A DNA stretch of 64,000 bases. It comes from Bacteroidales bacterium (GTDB lineage Bacteria; Bacteroidota; Bacteroidia; Bacteroidales; UBA932). Both the position numbers and the translations under genes were made by a program. Positions 46,268 to 54,592 of this stretch are shown one piece after another. The stretch's first letter is position 1; each line of letters begins with the position of its first letter. The stretch spans positions 1-64,000 of the forward strand of contig JAAYJQ010000014.1 in the NCBI GenBank assembly GCA_012522855.1, written 5' to 3'. The notes below the pieces were generated by a model, which was not told the origin of the DNA, searched no databases, and worked only from the letters and a program-made list of their open reading frames with translations.

Positions 46268-47266
46268 ATGACGGGAGAAGAGAATAACAGGAAATTGTAC
46301 CCGATGCGGTTCATTCCGCAGGAGGAAAAGACGGAATGGGGAAGCGTGCGCTATCTGCTGGCGGATCTCGGCTACAAGGATTCGGTGGTCGAGAACGGTT
46401 GGTTCGTCGGCAATACCCTCAGCGAACTGATGGGAACCTACCTGGAACGGGTCGTCGGAGACGAGGCCTTCGAATACTACGGCCTGCAGTTTCCCGTGAT
46501 GCTGAAGGAAATCTTGCTGCAGGGACGGACGCCTCTCCTGCTGAATGTCGACGACGACACGGCTGCGCAACGCTACGATTCTTTCGGAAAGACTGCGGCC
46601 TGGTATGTCCGGAAAGCCGGAAAGGGAGCGAAGATCTGGCTGGGTTTCAAGCGGGATCTGACCCCGGAAGCCTTCTACCGGCGTTGCCGGGAAGGTTCGG
46701 TCGAGGAAGTCCTGCACGCGGTGGAGCCCTGTGATGGTGAAATCTTTCTGCTCCGTCCGGGTATGGTCTACGCTGCTGAAGGAGAACAGGAAATCCTCGA
46801 GGTCGCCGAGAGTTCCGACCTCGCCCTCTGCCTGCACAACTGGGGAATGGACTTCCCGGAAGGGGAGGAGTCCATGCTGGAAGAAGCCTTCGATCTGATC
46901 GATTTCCGGAAATATTCCACTCCGCCCGCCGGAACCGCGTCGCAGGATGGTTCTGCCGTGCCCCTGGTTTCCGTGCCGGAATTCACGGTCTCTTCCCTCC
47001 GCCTGGACGATCCGCTCAGGGTAAACAACGGCCAACCGGGCAGTTTCACCGTGTATCATTGTCTTTCCGGCGAAGTTTCCGTGCAGGTTCCCGCCGCGGC
47101 AGGAGTGGAACAATCCGCGGAGCCCTGTTTCTTGAAAAAAGGCTGTACTCTGCTGGTTCCGGCTGAAGTGGAGACCTTTTATCTGGTTCCGGTTGAGTAC
47201 GGCACCCGGCTTCTCGACGTGATCGTGGACCAGCGAACGGCCCGGGATCTTTATTTGGACCGCTGA
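46268..47266 (+). CDS. Class I mannose-6-phosphate isomerase-like protein without metal ligands
   Basis: A 332-residue protein with the layout of class I phosphomannose isomerase (ManA), which interconverts mannose-6-P and fructose-6-P: an N-terminal WGS element, cupin strands and a C-terminal cupin half (SFTVYHCLSGEVSVQVP). The zinc-binding motifs are changed. The usual QVHPDD reads LNVDDD (92-97), the usual KTEMWY reads KTAAWY (108-113), and the usual VHAL histidine is Y168 in GMVYAAE. All four expected ligands are lost, so isomerase activity is doubtful. It may bind sugar phosphates or do something else. It is followed after 9 bases by the S4-domain gene. Confidence 0.8.
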   Translation: MTGEENNRKLYPMRFIPQEEKTEWGSVRYLLADLGYKDSVVENGWFVGNTLSELMGTYLERVVGDEAFEYYGLQFPVMLKEILLQGRTPLLLNVDDDTAAQRYDSFGKTAAWYVRKAGKGAKIWLGFKRDLTPEAFYRRCREGSVEEVLHAVEPCDGEIFLLRPGMVYAAEGEQEILEVAESSDLALCLHNWGMDFPEGEESMLEEAFDLIDFRKYSTPPAGTASQDGSAVPLVSVPEFTVSSLRLDDPLRVNNGQPGSFTVYHCLSGEVSVQVPAAAGVEQSAEPCFLKKGCTLLVPAEVETFYLVPVEYGTRLLDVIVDQRTARDLYLDR

Positions 47267-47275
47267 TCGGGAGGA

Positions 47276-47734
47276 ATGCGTATGACGGACACGGAAAGAA
47301 TCGACAAATATTTATGGGCGATCCGGGTTTTCAAGACCCGTGGTCAAGCCGCCGATGCCTGCAGAGGCGGAAAAGTCAAAATCGGGGGCATCAACGCCAA
47401 GCCTTCCCGGCTCATCAAGATCGGTGACGTTGTGGAAGTTCGCAAAGGCCCGGTACTGTATTCCTACAGAATCAAGGGTCTGACGGAGCACAGGGTCGGA
47501 GCGAAAGCGGTCCAGGAGTTTGCCGAGAACCTGACCCCCGAAGCCGAATTGGCCAAGTTGAAGGCACCGGTAGAAACCTTCTTCACCGGACGCGACCGGG
47601 GTGCCGGCCGGCCGACCAAGAAGGAGCGAAGGATATTGGAACAGGCTTGGGATCAGTTGGACAAAGAAAATGTCATCGGGGAAATTCCCGATGAAATCGC
47701 TGAAAGGTTCGGTCTTTCGGACGGTGACCTCTGA
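47276..47734 (+). CDS. S4-domain RNA-binding protein (Hsp15/RqcP-like)
   Basis: A 152-residue protein. The N-terminal S4 domain (RIDKYLWAIRVFKTRGQAAD, then GGKVKIGGINAKPSRLIKIGD) is that of Hsp15, a factor that binds stalled 50S subunits carrying peptidyl-tRNA. A basic segment (GRPTKKERR) and an acidic tail follow. The start could be the second ATG two codons later. It is closely coupled to the ManA-like gene. Confidence 0.88.
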   Translation: MRMTDTERIDKYLWAIRVFKTRGQAADACRGGKVKIGGINAKPSRLIKIGDVVEVRKGPVLYSYRIKGLTEHRVGAKAVQEFAENLTPEAELAKLKAPVETFFTGRDRGAGRPTKKERRILEQAWDQLDKENVIGEIPDEIAERFGLSDGDL

Positions 47735-47806
47735 CGAGTTGCCGAAGATCCAAATATTTTTTCGATATTTACCTATACAAACACTCCACAGCAGAGCACG
47801 CCGCCT

Positions 47807-50665
47807 ATGAAGGAATTCCTGCGTCAGGTCTCTGACCACTATATCGGCCGTTACGCCTCTGAGGGGAGTCAAGACGGCATCGGGAGATGCTGTTTCGTCT
47901 TCCCGAACCGGCGGAGCCAGGTCTTTTTCGGGAAATACCTCGGAGAGGGCGTGAGAGAACTCGGAAGGCCGATCGTGGCACCGAAGATGCTGACCATCAA
48001 TGATTTTTTTGCAAAGGTGTCGGGGCGGCAGATCGCGGACCGGGTGGATCAGTTGCTCGCGCTCTACGACTGCTACCGGGAAATCAACCCCAAAGCGGAA
48101 CCGTTGGATGAATTCATCTTCTGGGGAGATGTGCTTCTGGCGGATTTTGACGACGTGGACAAATACCGGGTCGATCCCGAGCAGTTGTTCCGGAATGTGG
48201 CAGCGCTCAAGGATCTGGAAGACAACTATTCATATTTGACGGAGAATCAGAGGAAAGCCGTCGAGCATTTCATCGGCCATTTCCGGAAGGAGGGCCGGTT
48301 GACGGTGAATCCCGATGCGGACGCTCCGAACGTGAAGGAAAAGTTTCTACGGACCTGGAATCTGCTGCTACCGCTTTATCAAAGGTTCCGCAACCGTCTT
48401 GCGACCCAAGGGATGGCCTATGAGGGGATGGTGTATCGGGAACTTGCCGATAGCCTGGAACAAGGATCCGCGGCGGCTGTGCTGGCAGAACCGTTTCCCG
48501 GTACCGATCTGTTCGTATTCACGGGGTTGAACGCGTTGAACGGCTGCGAGAAAGCCGTCCTGCGCAAGCTGCGGGATGCTTCCTTGGCGGAATTCTGCTG
48601 GGACTATTCCAGCGCGATGATCCGCGATCCCCGCAACAAGTCTTCCTACTTCATGAATGAGAACATCCGGGAATTTCCGCCCCGTTTCGAGTTGGATTCG
48701 GAGGGTCTGCCTACGCCTCGTTTCGAGGTCATACGCGTTCCCTCTTCGACGGGGCAGGCGAAGCTCGTGCCGGGAATCGTTCGGGATCGGGAGGATGTGG
48801 CGATCGTGCTGCCCGACGAACAGCTTTTGATTCCGGTACTCAATTCGATTCCCCCGGCAATCCGGGACATCAATGTCACGATGGGCTATCCGATGAGGGA
48901 CAGCGCGTTCTTCGCTTTTATGCAGCAGGTTTCCGCGATGCAGCTGCATCTTCGGCAGAAGGACGGACAATGGTACTACTACCACCGCCAGGTCTGGTCG
49001 CTCTTTTCTTCCAGTTTGTTCCGCAAGGTCACGGTCGGGGATGAAGCCGTTGAGGCAAGGGTCAAAGCCATTAAGAAAGCAAGGAAATATTACATTCCGC
49101 AGGAAGAACTTTCCGGCATTCCGGTGTTTGATCTGTTGTTCCGGCCGGCGGTCACAAATGCCAAGGAAGCCGATGCGGGTCAGATCGAACGATTCTGCAC
49201 GTACCAGAAGGAGTTGATCCGGGGCCTGGCCGAACATTTGACGGAAGATCCGGAGTTGTCCGTGGAACTTGCGTTCGCAAGGGCCTACTACAACGCCGTC
49301 AACCGCTTGCAGGAAAAGTCTTTGCGGATTATGCCCCTCTCCTATGCGCGCCTGTTGGAACAGCTGCTCGGTCCGGTGTCGGTTCCTTTCAACGGGGAGC
49401 CGCTGAAGGGACTCCAGATTCTCGGCCCGCTGGAGACCCGGGCGCTGGATTTCCGGAATCTGGTCATCCTTTCCTGCAACGAGGGCGTTTTCCCGCGCCG
49501 GAGCGTGAGCGCCTCGTTCATTCCGCCGGAACTGCGCAAGGGATTCACCCTTCCGACCTATGAATACCAGGATGCCGTGCGGGCCTATTATTTCTACCGT
49601 ATGATCCAGCGCGCGGAGCAGGTGTACCTGATCTATGATTCCCGTACGGAGGGTATCAAATCCGGGGAGGAGAGCCGCTACATCAAACAACTGGAATACC
49701 ACTTCAATCTGCCTCTCAACCGCTCTTTCGTCAAGGCGGAGGCAAAGATCAACCGCGCGCAGACGGAAATTCCGAAAAAGGAGACGGACGTAAAAAAAAT
49801 CCGCGAGGCGAAGCTGTCGGCATCCACCCTGAACCTGTACTTGGATTGTCCGGCGCGATTCTATTATTCCAAGGTCGTGGGGCTTACGAAGTCCGGCGAG
49901 GTCTCGGAAGATCTGGATCCGGGCATGCTGGGTACCGTGTACCATGCCGTGATGCAGGAACTCTACGACCGCGAGTTCGTGACCCGCGACTATGCTTACT
50001 CATGGACAAAGCGGCGCAGGGACATCCAGTCCCGGGTTCGCTCCGGGATTCTCGCGCAGTTGAATGCCCTGGAAGTCACTGGAAGGGACCTTGTGGTCGA
50101 GCGGGTGATCGTGGAATATGTTTTGCGAACTCTCCGGAGAGACTTGGAACTTATGGACAAGTACGGGGTGGAGGGGTTCTCCGTCCTCGGTGTCGAGCGC
50201 AAATTGAACATGACTTTCGATGGGTTTTCTTTTACCGGGGTCGTGGACCGGATGGACTCCTTCGTCCCCGGACAGTTGCGCATCATTGACTACAAGACCG
50301 GAAAGGTGGAGGACAAAGAACTGCGCATCCGGGATGACAATGCCGAAGATGTGGTGGAAGCCTTGTTCAGGAGGGACAAAGGAAGGCGTCCGCAAATCGC
50401 TTTGCAGATCTTCCTTTATGACTATATGGTCGGCCAATCCCCGGAAGCTCAGGGCATGACCCTGGTTAATTCGATCTACCAGCCGGCAAAATTTTTCACT
50501 GACGGGGTGCTGGAAGTGCCGATGAGCCCTGTTTTCAATGCCCTGATGGAAGATCGCTTGCGCGGGTTGCTCGCTGAAATGGTCGATCTTCGGACCGGAT
50601 TCGTCCGCACGGAGGATGCCGCGACCTGCGCGTACTGTGACTTTAAACTGATCTGCGGACGTTGA
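47807..50665 (+). CDS. addB: AddB-like nuclease subunit (PD-(D/E)XK, Fe-S staple)
   Basis: Partner of AddA in double-strand break processing; 952 residues. The N-terminal part is an inactive helicase-like region (CCFVFPNRRSQVFFGKYLG). The C-terminal RecB-type nuclease domain has GVVDRMD and IIDYKTGKVED. A cysteine in LYLDCPARFYY and a C-terminal CAYCDFKLICG fit the four cysteines that hold an iron-sulfur cluster in AddB. It is followed after 24 bases by addA, the expected order. Confidence 0.9.
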   Translation: MKEFLRQVSDHYIGRYASEGSQDGIGRCCFVFPNRRSQVFFGKYLGEGVRELGRPIVAPKMLTINDFFAKVSGRQIADRVDQLLALYDCYREINPKAEPLDEFIFWGDVLLADFDDVDKYRVDPEQLFRNVAALKDLEDNYSYLTENQRKAVEHFIGHFRKEGRLTVNPDADAPNVKEKFLRTWNLLLPLYQRFRNRLATQGMAYEGMVYRELADSLEQGSAAAVLAEPFPGTDLFVFTGLNALNGCEKAVLRKLRDASLAEFCWDYSSAMIRDPRNKSSYFMNENIREFPPRFELDSEGLPTPRFEVIRVPSSTGQAKLVPGIVRDREDVAIVLPDEQLLIPVLNSIPPAIRDINVTMGYPMRDSAFFAFMQQVSAMQLHLRQKDGQWYYYHRQVWSLFSSSLFRKVTVGDEAVEARVKAIKKARKYYIPQEELSGIPVFDLLFRPAVTNAKEADAGQIERFCTYQKELIRGLAEHLTEDPELSVELAFARAYYNAVNRLQEKSLRIMPLSYARLLEQLLGPVSVPFNGEPLKGLQILGPLETRALDFRNLVILSCNEGVFPRRSVSASFIPPELRKGFTLPTYEYQDAVRAYYFYRMIQRAEQVYLIYDSRTEGIKSGEESRYIKQLEYHFNLPLNRSFVKAEAKINRAQTEIPKKETDVKKIREAKLSASTLNLYLDCPARFYYSKVVGLTKSGEVSEDLDPGMLGTVYHAVMQELYDREFVTRDYAYSWTKRRRDIQSRVRSGILAQLNALEVTGRDLVVERVIVEYVLRTLRRDLELMDKYGVEGFSVLGVERKLNMTFDGFSFTGVVDRMDSFVPGQLRIIDYKTGKVEDKELRIRDDNAEDVVEALFRRDKGRRPQIALQIFLYDYMVGQSPEAQGMTLVNSIYQPAKFFTDGVLEVPMSPVFNALMEDRLRGLLAEMVDLRTGFVRTEDAATCAYCDFKLICGR

Positions 50666-50689
50666 TTTTTATTTTTTTAATCTTCGGAC

Positions 50690-53600
50690 ATGATCGAACT
50701 GCTCAAAGCATCGGCCGGGTCGGGCAAGACCTGGAACCTGGCGAAGACATACATCGGGCTGCTGCTGCAGAACGAGGACCGGAACGCGTATCGGCATATT
50801 CTCGCCGTCACCTTCACCAACAAGGCGACGGACGAGATGAAGAGCCGCATTCTGAAGGAACTTCATCTCCTCTCCGTGCATCCGGAAGCCTCGGGATATC
50901 TGCGTGAATTCGTTCCGCGAATCTTTCCGACTCTGGAAAAATTGCAGCGGAAAGCCGAGGACGTGCTCTACAATATTCTCCATGACTACGGCGCCTTTTC
51001 CGTAAGCACCATCGACAAATTCTTCCAGCAGACCCTGAAAGCCTTTTCCCGGGAAATCGGCCAGTTCGCCTCCTATCAGGTGGAACTGGACAAAGATTCG
51101 CTGGTGTCGGAAAGTGTGGACCGGGTGCTGGATTCCTTGTCCGAAGAGAACAAGGCGCTGCTCGACTGGCTGAGCGTCCGGGCGATGGAGCAGTTGGAAG
51201 AAGGCCGGAGATTCAACATTGACATCGGCTTGAAGGAGATGGCGAAACGGCTCAAGTCGGATCAACTCCGGAACCTGATCGAGGACCGGGGTATCGATGA
51301 GCAGCGGGCATATTCAAAGGAGACGCTGGCGAAGACCAAAGGAAGGCTCAAGGAGGTGATGGATGCGTTCAGGGCGGATTTGAAGCAAGCCGCCCGGGAT
51401 GTGGAAAGCGCCTTTTCAGAGGTCGGGATCAGTACGGATGACACCGTGTACCATTTTCTCGGCAAGGTGACGAAGAAGTTCCAGGATCTGGATCCGCGTG
51501 ACAAACTTCCGGAATTGACCGATACATTCCAGTCCAGGGTTGCGGATTTCGGGACCTGGTTCAAGAAGTCTGACCAATCCCGGTATGCGGGGCTGGAAAA
51601 TGTGCTCACACCGCCCGTGCAAGCGTTCTGCAAGCGCTATAACACCGGACTGAAGGCTTACAATACCGCCTTGCTGTTGTCCGGCCAGATCAACGATCTG
51701 GGCATCGCCTCCGACTTGTACAAGGAGTTTTCCGACCTGATGAAGGAAAAGAACGTGCTGAGTCTGGACGATTCCAACCGGATCTTGAAGAACATCATCG
51801 ACGGCTCCGACGCCCCCTTCGTCTACGAACGGATCGGCGTCCGTTTCGAACATTTCCTGCTGGACGAGTTCCAGGACACGTCTCGGATCCAGTGGGACAA
51901 TTTCAGGCCGTTGATCGCGAACAGCCTGGCCCAGGGATTCGACAATCTGCTCGTCGGGGATGTCAAGCAGAGCATTTACCGCTGGCGGGGTTCCGACTGG
52001 AAGTTGATGGCTGAAGAGGTGGAAAAGCAATTCGATTCGGTGGTGGAACGGAACCTGGATGGAAACTGGCGAAGCCTGCGGGCGCTGGTCGAGTTCAACA
52101 ATGACTTTTTCGCCTATGCCTCGGAGTCTTTGGATCGGATGCTCGGTGACGCGCCTTTCCCCGGAACCGGTATCGCTGGACTCTACGGGGTGAACGACCG
52201 GTCGGGAAAGCAGGAAGTCCGGCTGCGGGAGGCTGCGGAAGGAAGTGTGGAGGTGTTGTTCTGTCCGGAAGACCGGGAACTGGACAGTGTTCTGCAGACC
52301 ATCCGCCAAGTCAAGGAGCAGGGCGCCCGCTACGGGGACATCACCGTTCTGGTCCGGAACAACCGGGAAGGAGCCGAAATCGCCGGCCACCTGATGGACA
52401 GCGGCATCGATGTGATCTCGGACGATTCCCTGAAACTGAAATCTTCTCCCGCCGTACGGAAACTAGTCTCGCTGATTTCCTGCTTTCACAATCCGGAGGA
52501 CAGTATCGGCTCCTTCCTGGCGCTTCGGTCCGGACTGGTGCCGGGCGACATTGCCTGCAAGTCCCTGCTAGATCTCTGCGAACAGCTGATCCGGATCGCA
52601 AGGGATTCCGTCGATGGACCGGATACTGCTGTTGAATCGGCGTCTTTCGACCGGGAAACGCAGTATCTCCAGTCCTTTATGGACTATGTCCAGGACCATG
52701 TCGCGGTGAACGGGAATGCCCTGGACACCTTCCTCAAGGCCTGGGATGAAGCGGATCCCGTCATCAGTTCCCCGTCGGACGCCGATTCGGTCCGGGTCAT
52801 GACCATCCACAAATCCAAGGGGCTTGAATTCCCCTACGTGATCTTTCCGTTTGCGGAAAAGGTGGAATTGTTCCGTCCATCCTCGCGCTGGAGCGTTCCG
52901 GACGTGCAGGACACCCCGCTTGAAGGCATCGGGGACATGCCCTACGACATCCTCCTGTCCCGCACAAGCAAGAATACCCTGTTCGAGCAGGATTATCTGG
53001 AGGAACGCTGGCTGCAGGCCATCGACAACATCAACACCTTTTATGTCGCTTTGACCCGCGCCTCCAAAGGCATGACGGTCATCGCGCGCGCCGACAGCAA
53101 GCCCGATGGTGATTTTTCAGGCATCCTGCGGAACTATCTGGAGGAATATGGAGCCGTCCGGGGATTCGCGCAGACCACACTGCAGGAACCCGGTGAAACT
53201 GCTGACGGGGACACCCCGGTCCTTTTCCGGAAGGGACAGCCGTACGATTTCACGGTGATGCGGCGGGAAACCACCGAAAGCGGGAAATTGGAGCCGGGCT
53301 ACCCGTCCTGGCCGCTCGGGGACCGGCTGAAATTCCGTACGGATGCCGCGGATTTCTTTTCGGATACCGATGTACTCAAGCCGCGCCGCAAGGGGATCGT
53401 GTTGCACGACATCCTGTCCGCGGTGATCACGCCCTCCGATCTTTCTGATGCCGTGGAACGGGCGTTCCGGGCCGGTGACCTGGACCGAAACGAGGCCGGA
53501 GAGGCCGCGCGGCTGCTCTCGTCCCGCATCGCCGCGCACCCGGACTGGTTCCCGGACGCTCCTGAGGAAGGAACGATCTTCACGGAAACTTCGCTCGTCG

Positions 53601-53824
53601 ACATCGACGGGGAAACCTTCCGCCCGGACCGGGTCGTGCTCCGTGACGGAAGGGTGACTGTGATCGACTACAAATTCGGCGCGCAAAGGCCGGATCACCT
53701 CGAGCAGATCGCCCGTTATGCCGCGATCTACGGGAGGCTCGGCCACGCCGCGGTCGATGCGGCAATTTGGTACGTCCCCGAAGACCGCGTCGTCACCCTT
53801 CCGATTTCCCCAAATCTTTTCTGA
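50690..53824 (+). CDS. addA: AddA-like helicase-nuclease
   Basis: UvrD/RecB-type helicase fused to a nuclease; 1044 residues. Walker A ASAGSGKT is at 7-14. Other helicase motifs are LLDEFQDTSRIQW (Walker B), GDVKQSIYRWRGSD, TIHKSKGLEFPYVIFPF and NTFYVALTRASKGM. The C-terminal nuclease domain carries RPDRVVLRDGRVTVIDYKFG. With AddB it forms the RecBCD-equivalent that resects DNA ends and loads RecA. It is somewhat shorter than Bacillus AddA. Confidence 0.93.
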   Translation: MIELLKASAGSGKTWNLAKTYIGLLLQNEDRNAYRHILAVTFTNKATDEMKSRILKELHLLSVHPEASGYLREFVPRIFPTLEKLQRKAEDVLYNILHDYGAFSVSTIDKFFQQTLKAFSREIGQFASYQVELDKDSLVSESVDRVLDSLSEENKALLDWLSVRAMEQLEEGRRFNIDIGLKEMAKRLKSDQLRNLIEDRGIDEQRAYSKETLAKTKGRLKEVMDAFRADLKQAARDVESAFSEVGISTDDTVYHFLGKVTKKFQDLDPRDKLPELTDTFQSRVADFGTWFKKSDQSRYAGLENVLTPPVQAFCKRYNTGLKAYNTALLLSGQINDLGIASDLYKEFSDLMKEKNVLSLDDSNRILKNIIDGSDAPFVYERIGVRFEHFLLDEFQDTSRIQWDNFRPLIANSLAQGFDNLLVGDVKQSIYRWRGSDWKLMAEEVEKQFDSVVERNLDGNWRSLRALVEFNNDFFAYASESLDRMLGDAPFPGTGIAGLYGVNDRSGKQEVRLREAAEGSVEVLFCPEDRELDSVLQTIRQVKEQGARYGDITVLVRNNREGAEIAGHLMDSGIDVISDDSLKLKSSPAVRKLVSLISCFHNPEDSIGSFLALRSGLVPGDIACKSLLDLCEQLIRIARDSVDGPDTAVESASFDRETQYLQSFMDYVQDHVAVNGNALDTFLKAWDEADPVISSPSDADSVRVMTIHKSKGLEFPYVIFPFAEKVELFRPSSRWSVPDVQDTPLEGIGDMPYDILLSRTSKNTLFEQDYLEERWLQAIDNINTFYVALTRASKGMTVIARADSKPDGDFSGILRNYLEEYGAVRGFAQTTLQEPGETADGDTPVLFRKGQPYDFTVMRRETTESGKLEPGYPSWPLGDRLKFRTDAADFFSDTDVLKPRRKGIVLHDILSAVITPSDLSDAVERAFRAGDLDRNEAGEAARLLSSRIAAHPDWFPDAPEEGTIFTETSLVDIDGETFRPDRVVLRDGRVTVIDYKFGAQRPDHLEQIARYAAIYGRLGHAAVDAAIWYVPEDRVVTLPISPNLF

Positions 53825-53904
53825 CGTACATGACGGCGCAGGATTCCGGGGGTTGTTGCCGATGAGGAAATTCATTTTCAATCACAAGAGTGCATAATAT
53901 TTGT

Positions 53905-53912
53905 TATATTTG
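53905..53912 (+). promoter_or_regulatory. Probable promoter -7 box of the DUF4290-ftsK-lolA unit
   Basis: TATATTTG, a full TAnnTTTG match, 24 bases before the ATG at 53936, in the 111-base gap after addA. No other signal was seen in this gap. Confidence 0.6.
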
Positions 53913-53935
53913 TAATTCAACAAACATTCAATTTT

Positions 53936-54592
53936 ATGGAAAGCAGTGAAGATTCGATCAAGCTCTACTACAATACGGAACGAAAAAAACTCCAGATGCC
54001 CGAGTACGGCAGGAATGTCTTCAAAATGGTGGAACAACTGAAGGAAATACCTGACCGCGCGAAGCGCAGCGAGCAGGCCCGGGCAGTGGTCAAGGTCATG
54101 GAGACGCTCAATCCCCAGGCACATACCCTGGATGACTTCGAGCACAAACTCTGGGATCACCTTTTCATGATCGCCGGGTACGATCTAGACATTGACGCTC
54201 CTTTTCCGAAACCCCTTCCGGAGGAGCGGGAAGTCCCTCCTCAGATCATTCCGCTGAAGAAGAAACCCATCCGGGCCAATCATTACGGCCGGAACATCGA
54301 AAGCATCATCGATCTGATCGCATCGGAGCAGGAAGGGGAGGTGAGGCGCGCGATGATCCGTTCTCTGGCCATTTATATGCGGCAGCAGTATCTGATCTGG
54401 AACAAGGACAGTGTGGCCGACGAAACGATTTTTGCCGACATCGAAAAACTGTCCGACGGCCGGATCCAGGTGCCTGACGACCTGGAACTCACCAAGCTCA
54501 ATATGGACTCCAATTTCTCGCGTCCCGGGCTCAACTTGAACCAGAACCAGAACCGAAACAAGAAGAAAGGCAGCCGGAAGGGCAGGAAATAA
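53936..54592 (+). CDS. DUF4290 family protein
   Basis: A 218-residue cytoplasmic protein of the Bacteroidota-specific DUF4290 family: LYYNTERKKLQMPEYGRNVF at the start and LWDHLFMIAGYDLDIDAPFP in the middle are characteristic. The C-terminus is basic and Asn/Gln-rich (NLNQNQNRNKKKGSRKGRK), possibly a nucleic acid contact. Its stop overlaps the ftsK start (TAATG), so the two are translationally coupled, which hints at a link to chromosome segregation or division (inference). No function is known to me. Confidence 0.88.
   Translation: MESSEDSIKLYYNTERKKLQMPEYGRNVFKMVEQLKEIPDRAKRSEQARAVVKVMETLNPQAHTLDDFEHKLWDHLFMIAGYDLDIDAPFPKPLPEEREVPPQIIPLKKKPIRANHYGRNIESIIDLIASEQEGEVRRAMIRSLAIYMRQQYLIWNKDSVADETIFADIEKLSDGRIQVPDDLELTKLNMDSNFSRPGLNLNQNQNRNKKKGSRKGRK

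Noticed and set aside
48368-49945. 525-codon minus-strand open frame
   Set aside because: Antisense shadow of addB without recognisable domains.
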